Of a stretch of 64,000 bases of DNA, positions 34,833 to 45,475 are shown one piece after another. The notes under the pieces were generated by a model. That model was not told the DNA's origin, made no database searches, and saw only the letters and a list, made by a program, of their open reading frames with translations. Both the position numbers and the translations under genes were made by a program. Source of the stretch: Rhodobacteraceae bacterium QY30 (GTDB lineage: Bacteria > Pseudomonadota > Alphaproteobacteria > Rhodobacterales > Rhodobacteraceae); NCBI GenBank assembly GCA_002356635.1, contig CP023454.1, positions 2,402,501 through 2,466,500 of the forward strand, written 5' to 3'. Position 1 is the stretch's first letter. Each line of letters opens with the position of its first letter.

Positions 34833-36254
34833 ATGACCGACGCGCGTTTCGATCCTTTTGCCACCCTCATCGACCGGCAGAACGCCCAGTCGATCCTGAA
34901 CGAGGCGACGGCCGGAGCCGAAGATGGAGAGCTTTTCCTGGAACGCCGCCGGTCCGAGGCGCTGGTCTTCGACGATGGCCGCCTGCGCACCGCAAGCTAC
35001 GACGCGGCCGAGGGCTTTGGCCTTCGGGCGGTGACGGGCGAAGTCGCCGGTTACGCCCATTCGACCGAGATTTCGGAACGCAGCCTGCGCCGCGCTGCCC
35101 AGACCACGCGGCTGGCCGTGGGTGCGGGCGGCGGCGTCCTGGCCCCGCCCCCGCCGGGTACCAACCGCAAGCTTTACACCGAAGCCGACCCGATGCTGGA
35201 CGCTACCTTCGGGCTGAAGGTCGAAACCCTGCGCGAGATCGACGCATTCGCCCGCGCGCTTGACCCTCGCGTGGTGCAGGTTTCGGCCACCCTTGCGGCT
35301 GCGCACCAGGAGGTGTTCATCCTGCGGCCCGAAGGCACCCTGGTCAGCGACATCCGCCCCATGGCGCGGCTCAATGTCTCGGTGATCGTCGAACAGGACG
35401 GGCGGCGGGAATCAGGCGGCACCGGCGGCGGCGGGCGCGCCGGTCTTGCCGCGCTCATGCAGCCTGCACACTGGCAAGGCCTTGCGCGCGAGGCGCTGCG
35501 CATCGCGCTGGTCAACCTGGAAGCCGTTCCCGCCCCGGCGGGGATCATGGATGTGGTCCTCGGGCCGGGATGGCCCGGCATCCTGCTGCACGAAGCAGTG
35601 GGCCACGGACTGGAAGGCGACTTCAACCGCAAGAAGTCCTCGGCCTTTGCGGGGCTGATGGGCCAGCGCGTCGCCGCACCGGGGGTTACGGTGCTGGATG
35701 ACGGCACGATCCCGGATCGCCGCGGCTCGATCACCGTGGACGACGAAGGCACGCCGTCGGGAAAGAACGTGCTGATCGAGGATGGAATCCTCGTGGGCTT
35801 CATGCAGGATCGCCAGAACGCCCGGCTGATGGGCGTGTCCCCCACCGGCAACGGCCGGCGCGAAAGTTTTGCCCATACGCCCATGCCGCGGATGACCAAT
35901 ACCTACATGCTGGGCGGAGACGCACGGCCTGAAGACATCGTGGCGAGCCTGAAGGACGGCATCTACGCCGTGGGTTTCGGCGGCGGCCAGGTGGATATCA
36001 CCAACGGCAAGTTCGTCTTTTCCTGCACCGAGGCGTACCGGGTCCAGAACGGCAAGGTCGGCGCCCCGGTCAAGGGCGCAACCCTGATCGGCGATGGCGC
36101 GACGGCGATGCAGCAGATCCGGGCCATCGGCAACGACATGGCGCTGGATCCCGGGATCGGCAACTGCGGCAAGGCAGGCCAGTGGGTGCCGGTCGGCGTG
36201 GGCCAGCCGACGCTGATGATCGGCGGGCTGACCGTGGGCGGCAGCGCGACCTGA
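34833..36254 (+). CDS. tldD: TldD/PmbA family metallopeptidase TldD
   Basis: 473-residue TldD subunit, which with PmbA/TldE forms a heteromeric zinc peptidase that cleaves unfolded peptides and matures some RiPPs. The zinc motif HEAVGH is at residues 253-258. The preceding DVVLGPGWPGILL and the following EGDFNRKKSSAFAG are conserved. The ATG at 34833 is preceded by AAAGGACA. TldE is not next to it. It is divergent from ctaC. Confidence 0.95.
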   Translation: MTDARFDPFATLIDRQNAQSILNEATAGAEDGELFLERRRSEALVFDDGRLRTASYDAAEGFGLRAVTGEVAGYAHSTEISERSLRRAAQTTRLAVGAGGGVLAPPPPGTNRKLYTEADPMLDATFGLKVETLREIDAFARALDPRVVQVSATLAAAHQEVFILRPEGTLVSDIRPMARLNVSVIVEQDGRRESGGTGGGGRAGLAALMQPAHWQGLAREALRIALVNLEAVPAPAGIMDVVLGPGWPGILLHEAVGHGLEGDFNRKKSSAFAGLMGQRVAAPGVTVLDDGTIPDRRGSITVDDEGTPSGKNVLIEDGILVGFMQDRQNARLMGVSPTGNGRRESFAHTPMPRMTNTYMLGGDARPEDIVASLKDGIYAVGFGGGQVDITNGKFVFSCTEAYRVQNGKVGAPVKGATLIGDGATAMQQIRAIGNDMALDPGIGNCGKAGQWVPVGVGQPTLMIGGLTVGGSAT

Positions 36255-36298
36255 GGGAAGGAAAAAAGCGCGCCGCAGCACCGGTTGCGGCGCGAATC

Positions 36299-36314
36299 GT
36301 AACCGTTCGTTAAC
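36299..36314 (+). promoter_or_regulatory. Candidate CtrA-binding site upstream of dprA
   Basis: GTAA (36299-36302), seven bases, TTAAC (36310-36314) against the CtrA consensus TTAA-N7-TTAAC: one mismatch. It ends 12 bases before the first dprA ATG. In Rhodobacter capsulatus the dprA competence gene used for gene-transfer-agent uptake is CtrA-dependent, which makes the place meaningful. Confidence 0.4.
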
Positions 36315-36325
36315 CCTGAGGTTGC

Positions 36326-37495
36326 ATGGTGGTATTGCGAATGAGACGCAGCCACGAAGGATACGGTTTGTTTTCTTGCCACACCCCCTTCACCCCACCC
36401 ACCACGGAAGAAGATAGACTATCGTGGTTGCGGCTCATTCGCTCCCGCAGGGTCGGACCTGCCACCTTTCACCGCCTGATCGCGGAGCACGGCTCGGCCC
36501 GTGCGGCGCTGATCGCGCTGCCAGATGTCGCCCGTGCGGCCGGGATGACGGATTACACCCCCTGTCCGGAAGGCGTTGCGGCGGCAGAACTCCGGGCCGG
36601 CAAAAGACTGGGAGCCCAACTCCTGTGCCTCGGCGGCGCCGGCTATCCCGCGCCGCTGGCGGATCTGCCCGACGCGCCGCCGGTCCTGTGGGCTTTGGGC
36701 GATCTGTCGCTGCTTGACCGGCCGGCGCTGGCGCTGATCGGGGCGCGCAACGCCTCCTCGCTTGGGCTCCGCATGGCGCGGCGGCTGGCGCAGGATCTGG
36801 CATCGGACCACGTTGTGGTTTCCGGTCTGGCTCGGGGCATCGATGCGGCGGCGCATGAAGCCGCGCTCGAGACGGGTACCATCGCCGTTTTGGCCGGTGG
36901 GATCGACGTGGTTTATCCGCGTGAAAATGCCGACCTGATGCAAAAGATAGCAAAGGGGGGCCTGCTGCTGTCGGAACAGCCTGCCGGAACGCAGCCGCTG
37001 GCCCGTCACTTCCCGCAACGCAACCGCATCGTCGCGGGCCTTGCGCGCGCCGTCGTCGTGGTCGAGGCGGCGGCGCAGTCGGGCAGCCTGATCACCGCCC
37101 GCCTGGCGCTGGACATCGGCCGAGATGTCTTTGCGGTGCCGGGGCACCCCCTGGATGGGCGGGCTTCCGGCTGCAACATGCTGATCCGGGACGGGGCCAC
37201 GCTGATCCGTGGCGCCGACGACATCCGCGACGCACTGGGGGCACCCGCGCCCGGACCAGCGGCGGACGCACCGGCACGTCCGGCACCGGCCCCCGCCTCC
37301 CTTCGCCAGTGCCACACCAACGCCCCTCAGGCAGAGCGGCTGCTGGATCGGCTGGGTCCAAGCCCCTTGGCCGAAGATCAGCTGATCCGCGACCTTGGTC
37401 TGCCCGCCGCCGAGGTGTCGGCCGCGCTCCTGTCGCTGGAGTTGGAAGGCCGGGTGCAGCGCCTGCCCGGTGGCCTGCTGGCCCGCGTGGCCTGA
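36326..37495 (+). CDS. dprA: DNA processing protein DprA
   Basis: 389-residue DprA/Smf protein that binds incoming single-stranded DNA and loads RecA in natural transformation. The N-terminal helical domain is followed by the Rossmann-like core: ALIGARNASSLGLRMARRLAQ, SGLARGIDAAAHEAAL, LAGGIDVVYPREN, SEQPAGTQP, HFPQRNRIVAGLA and GSLITARLA. The C-terminal winged-helix (about 325-389) follows a Pro/Ala-rich linker. ATG 36326 or 36341; the second would leave more room for the promoter. A CtrA-like box lies just upstream. Confidence 0.94.
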   Translation: MVVLRMRRSHEGYGLFSCHTPFTPPTTEEDRLSWLRLIRSRRVGPATFHRLIAEHGSARAALIALPDVARAAGMTDYTPCPEGVAAAELRAGKRLGAQLLCLGGAGYPAPLADLPDAPPVLWALGDLSLLDRPALALIGARNASSLGLRMARRLAQDLASDHVVVSGLARGIDAAAHEAALETGTIAVLAGGIDVVYPRENADLMQKIAKGGLLLSEQPAGTQPLARHFPQRNRIVAGLARAVVVVEAAAQSGSLITARLALDIGRDVFAVPGHPLDGRASGCNMLIRDGATLIRGADDIRDALGAPAPGPAADAPARPAPAPASLRQCHTNAPQAERLLDRLGPSPLAEDQLIRDLGLPAAEVSAALLSLELEGRVQRLPGGLLARVA

Positions 37496-38154
37496 GGCGC
37501 CCTCAGCGCGGCTGAACGACTGGACCGGTCCGTGACTGGCAGAAACGGGTCAATGGAAGCCGAGCCTCTCCACCATCCGCTTCAGAGGTTTCCGGGCCGT
37601 GCACTCGGTCCCCTGCGGCCAGTGGTTCCGCAAAAACAACCCGCCACCGCGCATTCGGTCAGTGCGAAGGGCAGCGGCCGCGCCCGCAGCTTTCGTGCGG
37701 CGGTTGAAACACGATCTGCGGCACGGCGCAGCTGATCACGCCACTGCCGTCCGACGGGCGGCATAGCGGCTCAAAGTCTCCGAACGAACAAGGAAGCCGG
37801 TCGCCCGCAACAAACTCCTGCGAGTCAGCAAGATCGGAGCAGCGGTCACGGTGGATAAGAGTGCCGTCCACGGCGTCGCCGCACGCACCGGGAGGCGAAA
37901 CCGCCGCCACCCGCCGCTGACCAGGCCGTCGGCGCAGGTTGGCTTCTCTTTTTCAAAAATATCCCCGCCGGAGGCTTCCGCACCGTCCACTCTCGACCCA
38001 GAGGAGATCCCTGCCAGACAAAGCCCGAGCGGCCGACTGGCCCGCCTTCAGACGGCAAGTCGCGCCTGCGTCGCGACACCTGGTCCTTTCTCGGGCCCTG
38101 TCCTGCAGGGATTTCGGTCCGTCGGGAACTCGGAAAATCCGTAGGCCCGCCAGG
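37496..38154. other. 660-bp region without a recognisable gene
   Basis: Between dprA and the groEL terminator I see no convincing gene. Several frames are open for 60-97 codons on both strands, but none has a ribosome site, a known motif or normal composition. The region holds a dispersed-repeat-like motif at 37941-37975. topA often follows dprA in bacteria, but no topA remnant is visible here. Confidence 0.6.
37941..37975 (-). repeat. Dispersed-repeat-like intergenic motif
   Basis: On the minus strand GCCTCCGGCGG is followed by GGATATTTTTGAAAA and AGAGAAGCC. The AT-rich part matches the motif in ileS (9254-9277) at 19 of 24 positions. Similar purine-rich motifs after a GC-rich dyad are, from memory, frequent at gene ends in Rhodobacteraceae. 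Confidence 0.45.
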
Positions 38155-38181
38155 AAAAAGGGGCCCCGTTGCCGGGGCCCC
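38155..38181 (-). terminator. Terminator of groESL
   Basis: Perfect 9-bp stem GGGGCCCCG (38160-38168) and CGGGGCCCC (38173-38181), loop TTGC, followed on the minus strand by TTTTT (38159-38155). It lies 24 bases after the groEL stop. Confidence 0.92.
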
Positions 38182-38205
38182 CAGATCACGCGGATCCGGA
38201 CTGGA

Positions 38206-39867
<1,662 letters not shown>

Positions 39868-39894
39868 TTATTGCGTTTGGGGGAAAGTCGGATC

Positions 39895-40182
39895 TCAGGC
39901 GATGACGCCGAGGATGTCGCTTTCCTTCATGATCAGCAGTTCTTCGCCGTCCAGCGTGACTTCGGTGCCCGACCATTTGCCGAACAGGATCCGGTCACCC
40001 GCCTTCACCGACATCGCGATCAGTTCACCCGAGTCCTTGCGGGCGCCTTCGCCGCAGGAGACGACTTCGCCTTCGGCCGGTTTTTCCTTGGCGCTGTCGG
40101 GGATGATCAGGCCGCCCTTGGTCTTGTCTTCCGACTGGACGCGGCGGACCAGCACGCGGTCATGCAGCGGTTTGAAAGCCAT
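39895..40182 (-). CDS. groES: Co-chaperonin GroES
   Basis: 95-residue 10-kDa chaperonin lid. Starts [15 protein letters not shown]; the mobile loop ([14 protein letters not shown], about residues 18-31) and the end SDILGVIA are typical. The ATG at 40182 has GGGAGAG upstream; the in-frame extension to 40215 is rejected. The gene is under a CIRCE element and a clear housekeeping promoter, so the operon is HrcA-repressed. Confidence 0.98.
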   Translation of the reverse strand: MAFKPLHDRVLVRRVQSEDKTKGGLIIPDSAKEKPAEGEVVSCGEGARKDSGELIAMSVKAGDRILFGKWSGTEVTLDGEELLIMKESDILGVIA

Positions 40183-40221
40183 CTGGTAACTCTCCCATAA
40201 GGTTCCAGGTTTCATCTCTGA

Positions 40222-40248
40222 TTAGCACTCAGCAAAGGCGAGTGCTAA
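40222..40248. promoter_or_regulatory. CIRCE element (HrcA operator)
   Basis: Perfect inverted repeat TTAGCACTC (40222-40230), nine-base spacer, GAGTGCTAA (40240-40248), identical to the CIRCE consensus. It lies 40 bases upstream of the groES start and just downstream of the promoter, where HrcA binding blocks transcription until heat shock. Confidence 0.97.
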
Positions 40249-40256
40249 CGGCTGGC

Positions 40257-40285
40257 TAGTTAAGCCGGAGAAGCGCCGGAGTCAA
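40257..40285 (-). promoter_or_regulatory. groESL promoter (sigma-70 type)
   Basis: On the minus strand TTGACT (40285-40280), 17 bases, TAACTA (40262-40257). Transcription would start around the outer edge of the CIRCE element, so HrcA would cover the start site. Confidence 0.75.
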
Positions 40286-40372
40286 CCCGGCTCGGGCTTT
40301 TCGGGCATGGTCGCGGGTGGAAAAACGGGGACTGTCATGCCACCTTGGGGCAAAGCCCTTCAGGAAAGATCC

Positions 40373-41413
40373 ATGCTGCGCCGCATTCGCTTTCGACTTC
40401 GCCGTTCCATCGCCTTTCTGGCCGCACTGCTGCTGGCCCTGCCGCTTCAGGCCCAGACTCCGGGAAGCGGCCCCGCCAGGGCCGGGACCTGCCAGGGGCA
40501 GGACCTGTTGCGCACCATGCCGGCCGGGACCCGCGCCGAACTGGAAGCAGCCGCCAAGTCCGAACCCTTTCCCGTTGGCAATCACTGGCTGGCCACGCGG
40601 GGGGACAGCACGATTCACCTGATCGGCACCTTCCACGTCTATGATCCCCGGATGACGCCCCATATGCGCAAGCTGATGCCGGTGCTGCACAAGGCCGACA
40701 AGATCCTGCTTGAGGCAACCGAGGCCGAGATGGCCCGGCTGAAACGGGATCTGGCCACCAGGCCCGACATGCTGTTTGTCACCGGCCCCACATTGCCCGA
40801 ACGGCTGCCCGCGGCGGAATGGGAACAGTTGCGCGCCGAACTGTCGGCACGGGGCATCCCCGGCATCCTCGCGGCGAAGTTCCAGCCCTGGTATGTGTCG
40901 ATGATCCTGTCCCTGCCGCCCTGCGCCGCCGCGCAGATGTCCGAAGGATCGACCGGACTTGACCATATGATCATCGCCGCGGCCGCGCAGATGGGAACGC
41001 CCACCGCCGCGCTGGAACCCTACGACACGGTGTTCCGCGTCTTCGGCGGCATGACGGCCGAGGAACAGCTCGACTCGGTCCGGGTCGCGCTGGCGACCGC
41101 GCCGATGGCAAGCGACCTTCTGACCACCATGACCGAGGCCTATTTCCGCGAGGAACACCGGCTGCTTTGGGAACTGTCGCGCCAGCAATCGGTCGCGGCG
41201 GCGAAGGACGCGGATCAGGCCAGGGCGGATTTCGCGGTGATGGAGGATGGGCTGATCAACCGGCGCAACGCCGACTGGGTGGACCGGATCCGGGCCGAGG
41301 CGCCGGGCCGAACCCTCGTCGTGGCTGTGGGCGCCGGGCATCTGGCGGGCCACAAGGGGCTTTTGAACCTGCTGGCGGAAGACGGCTACGAAATCCGCCG
41401 ACAGGACTTCTGA
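40373..41413 (+). CDS. TraB/GumN family protein
   Basis: 346 residues with a signal peptide or anchor (LRRSIAFLAALLLALPLQAQ). The TraB/GumN fold shows STIHLIGTFHVYD and a final VVAVGAGHLAGHKGLLNLLAEDGYEI with the conserved GXXH motif. Some members are predicted metallo-peptidases of the Tiki type. The role in bacteria is unclear; secretion to the periplasm is likely. The start at 40373 has GGAAAG eight bases upstream and fits the signal peptide. It is divergent from groESL and followed by the pyrophosphatase gene. Confidence 0.87.
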   Translation: MLRRIRFRLRRSIAFLAALLLALPLQAQTPGSGPARAGTCQGQDLLRTMPAGTRAELEAAAKSEPFPVGNHWLATRGDSTIHLIGTFHVYDPRMTPHMRKLMPVLHKADKILLEATEAEMARLKRDLATRPDMLFVTGPTLPERLPAAEWEQLRAELSARGIPGILAAKFQPWYVSMILSLPPCAAAQMSEGSTGLDHMIIAAAAQMGTPTAALEPYDTVFRVFGGMTAEEQLDSVRVALATAPMASDLLTTMTEAYFREEHRLLWELSRQQSVAAAKDADQARADFAVMEDGLINRRNADWVDRIRAEAPGRTLVVAVGAGHLAGHKGLLNLLAEDGYEIRRQDF

Positions 41414-41534
41414 CGGGACTTCTGAGGCGCGCACGCCGGCCATTGCTGCAATGCGGCATGGTGGTGACAAGGCGCGCCGCAAGCCCTATAACGCGCCGGC
41501 ATCCAGATTTCCCATCCTTACGGAGCGCCCGACC

Positions 41535-42452
41535 ATGATCAAGGTTCTTGGCCACAAGTCCCCCGACACCGATTCCACCGGTTCACCCATCATCTGGGCC
41601 TGGTACCTGACCGAAGTGAAGGGCACCCCCGCCACGCCGGTGCTGCTGGGCGAACCCAACACCGAAGCGGCCTTCGTGCTGAAACGCTGGGATCTGCCGA
41701 AGCCCCAGATCATCTCGGACGTGGCCGCGGGCGAGGATGTGGTGATCGTCGACACCAACAACCCGGCGGAACTGCCGCCGTCGATCAATGACGCCAACAT
41801 CCTTCAGATCATCGACCACCACATGCTGGCCGGCGGCCTGAAGACGCGCACCCCCATCGACATCACGGTGCGCCCGCTGGCCTGTACCGCGACCATCATG
41901 CACGATCTGATGGGCGCCGACGCGGCGCGGATGCCCGAGGCGATCAAATGCGTGATGCTGTCCTGCATCCTGTCGGACACGCTGGAATTCCGCAGCCCCA
42001 CCACCACCGCGCATGACCGCGAGGTCGCTGAAAGCCTGGCGCGCGATCTTGGCATCTCGATCCCCGATTATGCGGCCGAGCTTTTCGCGGCGAAATCCGA
42101 CGTCTCGGCGTTCTCGGACGTGGAATTGCTGCGCATGGACAGCAAGGAATACAACGTCGCCGGGAAAGAGCTGCGGGTTTCGGTTCTGGAAACCACCTCG
42201 CCCGCCACGCTTCTGGCCCGCAAGGACAGCCTGATGCAGTCGATGGCGGGCGTCGCGACCGAGGATGGTGCCGATCAGGTGCTGCTGTTCATCATCGACA
42301 TCCTGCGCGAGGAAGCGACGCTTCTGGTGCCGAACGACCTGGTGCGCCAACTGGCCGAGGCCTCCTTCGGTGCCAAGGTCACGGGCGACACGGTCGTTCT
42401 TCCCGGCATCATGAGCCGCAAGAAGCAGATCATCCCGATGCTGAAGCTCTGA
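41535..42452 (+). CDS. ppaC: Manganese-dependent inorganic pyrophosphatase (family II)
   Basis: 305-residue DHH-family soluble pyrophosphatase. Metal ligands: H7, D11 and D13 in GHKSPDTDS, D73 in VDTN, and H95-H96 in the DHH motif of IIDHHM. The C-terminal DHHA2 domain carries the substrate-binding SRKKQIIPML. It breaks down pyrophosphate made by biosynthetic reactions. GGAG lies upstream of the ATG at 41535. Family II enzymes are patchily distributed in proteobacteria. Confidence 0.96.
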   Translation: MIKVLGHKSPDTDSTGSPIIWAWYLTEVKGTPATPVLLGEPNTEAAFVLKRWDLPKPQIISDVAAGEDVVIVDTNNPAELPPSINDANILQIIDHHMLAGGLKTRTPIDITVRPLACTATIMHDLMGADAARMPEAIKCVMLSCILSDTLEFRSPTTTAHDREVAESLARDLGISIPDYAAELFAAKSDVSAFSDVELLRMDSKEYNVAGKELRVSVLETTSPATLLARKDSLMQSMAGVATEDGADQVLLFIIDILREEATLLVPNDLVRQLAEASFGAKVTGDTVVLPGIMSRKKQIIPMLKL

Positions 42453-42518
42453 CCGGCTTTGTCGGGGGCGGCGCAAGGGCTGCCCCCGTTCCTGTCCCAA
42501 TCTGCCCCAAAGGTTCCC

Positions 42519-43397
42519 ATGACCCGGATCATCCCCGCGCTTGCCGACATCGCCGCAGGCTATGACACCCTGTTCTGCGATCTGTGGGGCTGCGTTCACA
42601 ACGGCCATGCCCCCTACCCCGCCGCGGTCGCGGCGCTGCAAGCCTACCGCAAGGGCGGCGGCAAGGTCGTGCTGATGACCAACGCGCCGCGCCCTGCCGC
42701 CGACGTGTCCGTCACGCTTGACCGGATGGGGGTGCCGCGCGACGCCTGGGATCTGATCGTGTCGTCCGGCGATGCGGCGCAGTTCGCCCTGTTCGAAGGC
42801 GCCGTGGGCCGCAAGGTCTGGCACCTGGGGCCGGACAAGGACGACGGCTTCTTCACCAACCCGCCCGCGGGCCATTCCGCCACCGACATCACCCGCGTGC
42901 CGCTGGACGAGGCCGAGGGCATCGTCTGCACCGGCCCCTTCCACGAATTGACCGAAACTCCCGAGGACTATCGCGGCCAACTGCTGCTGGCCAAGATCAA
43001 CGGGCTGAAGATGCTTTGCACCAACCCCGACATCGTCGTGGACATGGGGGATCGCCGCATCTACTGCGCCGGCGCGATCGCCGAACTTTACACCCGGATG
43101 GGGGGCGAGGCGCTGTATTTCGGCAAGCCCCATCCGCCGATCTACGATCTGGCGCGCCGCCGGCTGTCCGAGATGGGACATGAGGCGGACCCGGGCCGAA
43201 CCCTCGCCATCGGCGACGGGATCGCCACCGACATCCAGGGCGGCTTGTCCGAGGGAATCGACACCCTGTTCGTGACCGGCGGACTGGCGGCCGACCAGTT
43301 TGGCCCGGACGTCGAAAACCCCGAGTCGACGCCGCTGACGAACTGGCTCCAGGTGCAGCAACTCTCTCCCACCTACGCCATCGGCCGACTGCGGTAA
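42519..43397 (+). CDS. HAD-IIA family hydrolase (TIGR01459-like)
   Basis: 292 residues. Motif I is FCDLWGCVHNG (about 19-29), with Trp next to the catalytic Asp as in the NagD-like subfamily; motif II VVLMTNAPR, then GKPHPPIYDLA and motif IV AIGDGIATDIQGG. The C2B cap lies between motifs II and III. The subfamily TIGR01459 is conserved in alphaproteobacteria, with no proven substrate. It lies 66 bases after ppaC and may share its transcript. Confidence 0.88.
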   Translation: MTRIIPALADIAAGYDTLFCDLWGCVHNGHAPYPAAVAALQAYRKGGGKVVLMTNAPRPAADVSVTLDRMGVPRDAWDLIVSSGDAAQFALFEGAVGRKVWHLGPDKDDGFFTNPPAGHSATDITRVPLDEAEGIVCTGPFHELTETPEDYRGQLLLAKINGLKMLCTNPDIVVDMGDRRIYCAGAIAELYTRMGGEALYFGKPHPPIYDLARRRLSEMGHEADPGRTLAIGDGIATDIQGGLSEGIDTLFVTGGLAADQFGPDVENPESTPLTNWLQVQQLSPTYAIGRLR

Positions 43398-43515
43398 CAG
43401 CGCCGCAAGATTATTTCGCCGAACCGCCGCAATCCCTTCGAATATTACCTTTGCATTTGCAGCGGCGACCTCTTGCCGCTATGGTCCCCTGCACGCCAAG
43501 GGAAGGGATAGCGGA

Positions 43516-43947
43516 ATGACTCGCGGAACGGTCTATATCGAGGATATCGAAGTCGGGATGATGCGCAGCCTGCGCAAGGAAATCACCGACCAGGACATCC
43601 AGCAGTTCGCCGAAGTCTCGACCGACCGCAATCCGGTGCATCTGGATGACGACTATGCGAACGCAACGATGTTCAAGGGCCGCATCGCGCACGGAATGCT
43701 GACCGCGGGCCTGATTTCGGCGGTGATCGGGGAACAGTTGCCCGGCCACGGGACGGTGTATCTGGGCCAGAACCTGAAGTTCCTGGCCCCCGTCCGTCCC
43801 CGCGATGTGGTGACCGTCGAAGTGACGGCAACCGCCATCGACCTGCCCCGCCGCCGGGTGACCCTTGAAACCCGCGCCATCGTGGGCGATACCGTCGTCG
43901 TGAAGGGCGAGGCGCTGGTTCTTGCGCCTTCCCGCAAAAGCGACTGA
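43516..43947 (+). CDS. MaoC family (R)-hydratase
   Basis: 143-residue hotdog-fold hydratase. The catalytic motif DRNPVHLDDDYANATMFKGRIAHG has the conserved Asp and His of (R)-specific enoyl-CoA hydratases, starting at about residue 36. The C-terminal strand VVVKGEALVLAP completes the fold. It may act on short acyl-CoAs in beta-oxidation or PHA supply; the substrate is not known. It precedes ribF by 28 bases. Confidence 0.9.
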   Translation: MTRGTVYIEDIEVGMMRSLRKEITDQDIQQFAEVSTDRNPVHLDDDYANATMFKGRIAHGMLTAGLISAVIGEQLPGHGTVYLGQNLKFLAPVRPRDVVTVEVTATAIDLPRRRVTLETRAIVGDTVVVKGEALVLAPSRKSD

Positions 43948-43975
43948 CAAAACGGGAAACACCCCCCGCGTGCCA

Positions 43976-44902
43976 ATGCAGATCCTTCAGAACTGGCAAG
44001 GGCTGGCGCCCTTGGCGCGCGGTGCCTCGGTGGCCATGGGCAACTTCGATGGGGTCCATCTGGGCCACCGTTCGGTGATCGAACTGGCGCGCCGGCCCGA
44101 CATGCCGCTGGGCGTCGTGACCTTCGAACCCCACCCCCGCCAGTTCTTTGCGCCCGACGGCCCGGCCTTCCGGCTGATGAATGCCGAGGCGCGCGCGAAC
44201 CGAATGGAAAAGCTGGGCGTCGATCTGCTGTACGAACTGCCCTTCAGCGCGGTGCTGGCGCAGATGTCGGCCGAGGAATTCGCCGTCCGTGTGCTGTCCG
44301 AAGGCCTGGGTGTGCGGCATGTCACGGTCGGCGCGGATTTCTGCTTCGGCCGGGGCCGGTCCGGCAATGCCGAACTCCTTCATGATCTGGGCGCGCGCCT
44401 GGGGTTCGGCGTCACCATCGCGCCACTTCTGGCCATTGACGACACCGAGGTTTCCTCGACCGCCATCCGTCGCGCGCTGGCCGAGGGGCGCCCGCGCGAT
44501 GCCGCACGGATGCTTGGCCACTGGCATCGGATCGACGGGGCGGTCCTGCATGGCGAAAAGCGCGGGCGCGACCTTGGCTATCCCACCGCGAACATGGCGG
44601 TCGAAGGGCTGCATCTGCCGCGCCTTGGGGTCTATGCCGTCAAGGTCGACATCCTGACCGGCCCGCAGACGGGCAGCTACAACGGCGCGGCCAGTCTGGG
44701 CGTGCGGCCGATGTTCGGCCAGAACACGCCGAACCTTGAAACCTTCATCTTCGACTTCGCCGGCAACCTGTACGGCCAGCACCTTTCGGTGGCGCTGGTC
44801 GACTATCTGCGTCCGGAAATGAAGTTCGACGGCTTGCCCGCGCTTGTCGCGCAGATGGATCAGGACTGCGTTCGCGCCCGCGAGATCCTCGCGGCGGCCT
44901 GA
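43976..44902 (+). CDS. ribF: Bifunctional riboflavin kinase / FAD synthetase
   Basis: 308 residues. The N-terminal nucleotidyltransferase domain has GNFDGVHLGHRSVIE with the HIGH-like GHR motif (about residues 22-36); the C-terminal flavokinase domain starts after about residue 185 and carries RDLGYPTANM. Converts riboflavin to FMN and FMN to FAD. The ATG at 43976 lies just after the MaoC stop; no FMN riboswitch is seen upstream. Confidence 0.95.
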   Translation: MQILQNWQGLAPLARGASVAMGNFDGVHLGHRSVIELARRPDMPLGVVTFEPHPRQFFAPDGPAFRLMNAEARANRMEKLGVDLLYELPFSAVLAQMSAEEFAVRVLSEGLGVRHVTVGADFCFGRGRSGNAELLHDLGARLGFGVTIAPLLAIDDTEVSSTAIRRALAEGRPRDAARMLGHWHRIDGAVLHGEKRGRDLGYPTANMAVEGLHLPRLGVYAVKVDILTGPQTGSYNGAASLGVRPMFGQNTPNLETFIFDFAGNLYGQHLSVALVDYLRPEMKFDGLPALVAQMDQDCVRAREILAAA

Positions 44903-45010
44903 CCGCCGGATCCACGCCTTCTCTGCGCAGGCGATGCCGGCCCGCCCCGATGCCGCTTTCGCCATGGCCCCCCTTCCCTTTCGCCGCGCCTTCCCCCAGA
45001 TTGTCGCGCC

Positions 45011-45475
45011 ATGAAGGACGACATCCCCCGCGACGGCCTGCGCCCCGGTTTCTGGACCCGGCCCCTGAACCAGCTGACCCCGCGAGAGTGGGAGGCGCTT
45101 TGCGACGGCTGCGGCAAATGCTGCCTGAACAAGCTTGAGGATGCCGACACAGGCCAGGTGTTCTTCACCCGCATCGGCTGCCGGCTACTGGACGACACCA
45201 CCTGCCGCTGCGCGCATTATGAAAACCGCAAGCAGTTCGTGCCCGAATGCGTGGTGCTGACTCCGAAGAACATCGGTGACATCGCCTACTGGATGCCGTC
45301 GACCTGCGCCTACCGGCTGCGCCACGAAGGCAAGCCGCTGCCGGACTGGCACCCGCTGATCACCGGCGATCCCGACAGCACCCGTGCCGCCGGGCAGTCG
45401 GTGCAGGGCTGGACGGTGCCCGAATTCGAGGTGCCGGAAGACGATTGGGAAGACTACATCATCGAGGACCAGTGA
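45011..45475 (+). CDS. YcgN family cysteine-cluster protein
   Basis: 154-residue UPF0260/YcgN protein. The cysteine cluster CDGCGKCC (about residues 31-38), CRCAHYENR and the later PECVVLTP and TCAYRL match the YkgJ/YcgN Zn- or Fe-binding motif. Function is unknown. Its stop shares one base with the threonine aldolase start (TGATG), so the two are translated together. Confidence 0.9.
   Translation: MKDDIPRDGLRPGFWTRPLNQLTPREWEALCDGCGKCCLNKLEDADTGQVFFTRIGCRLLDDTTCRCAHYENRKQFVPECVVLTPKNIGDIAYWMPSTCAYRLRHEGKPLPDWHPLITGDPDSTRAAGQSVQGWTVPEFEVPEDDWEDYIIEDQ

Noticed and set aside
36268..36294. Terminator after tldD
   Set aside because: A 9-bp stem (CGCGCCGCA/TGCGGCGCG) exists, but no T-run follows on the plus strand, and the dprA promoter region begins at once.
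37659..37910. 83-codon open frame on the minus strand in the dprA-groEL gap
   Set aside because: No ribosome site, no recognisable motif and overlapping open frames in the other phases; not supported as a gene.
43948..43975. FMN riboswitch before ribF
   Set aside because: The gap after the MaoC gene is only 28 bases, too short for the aptamer.
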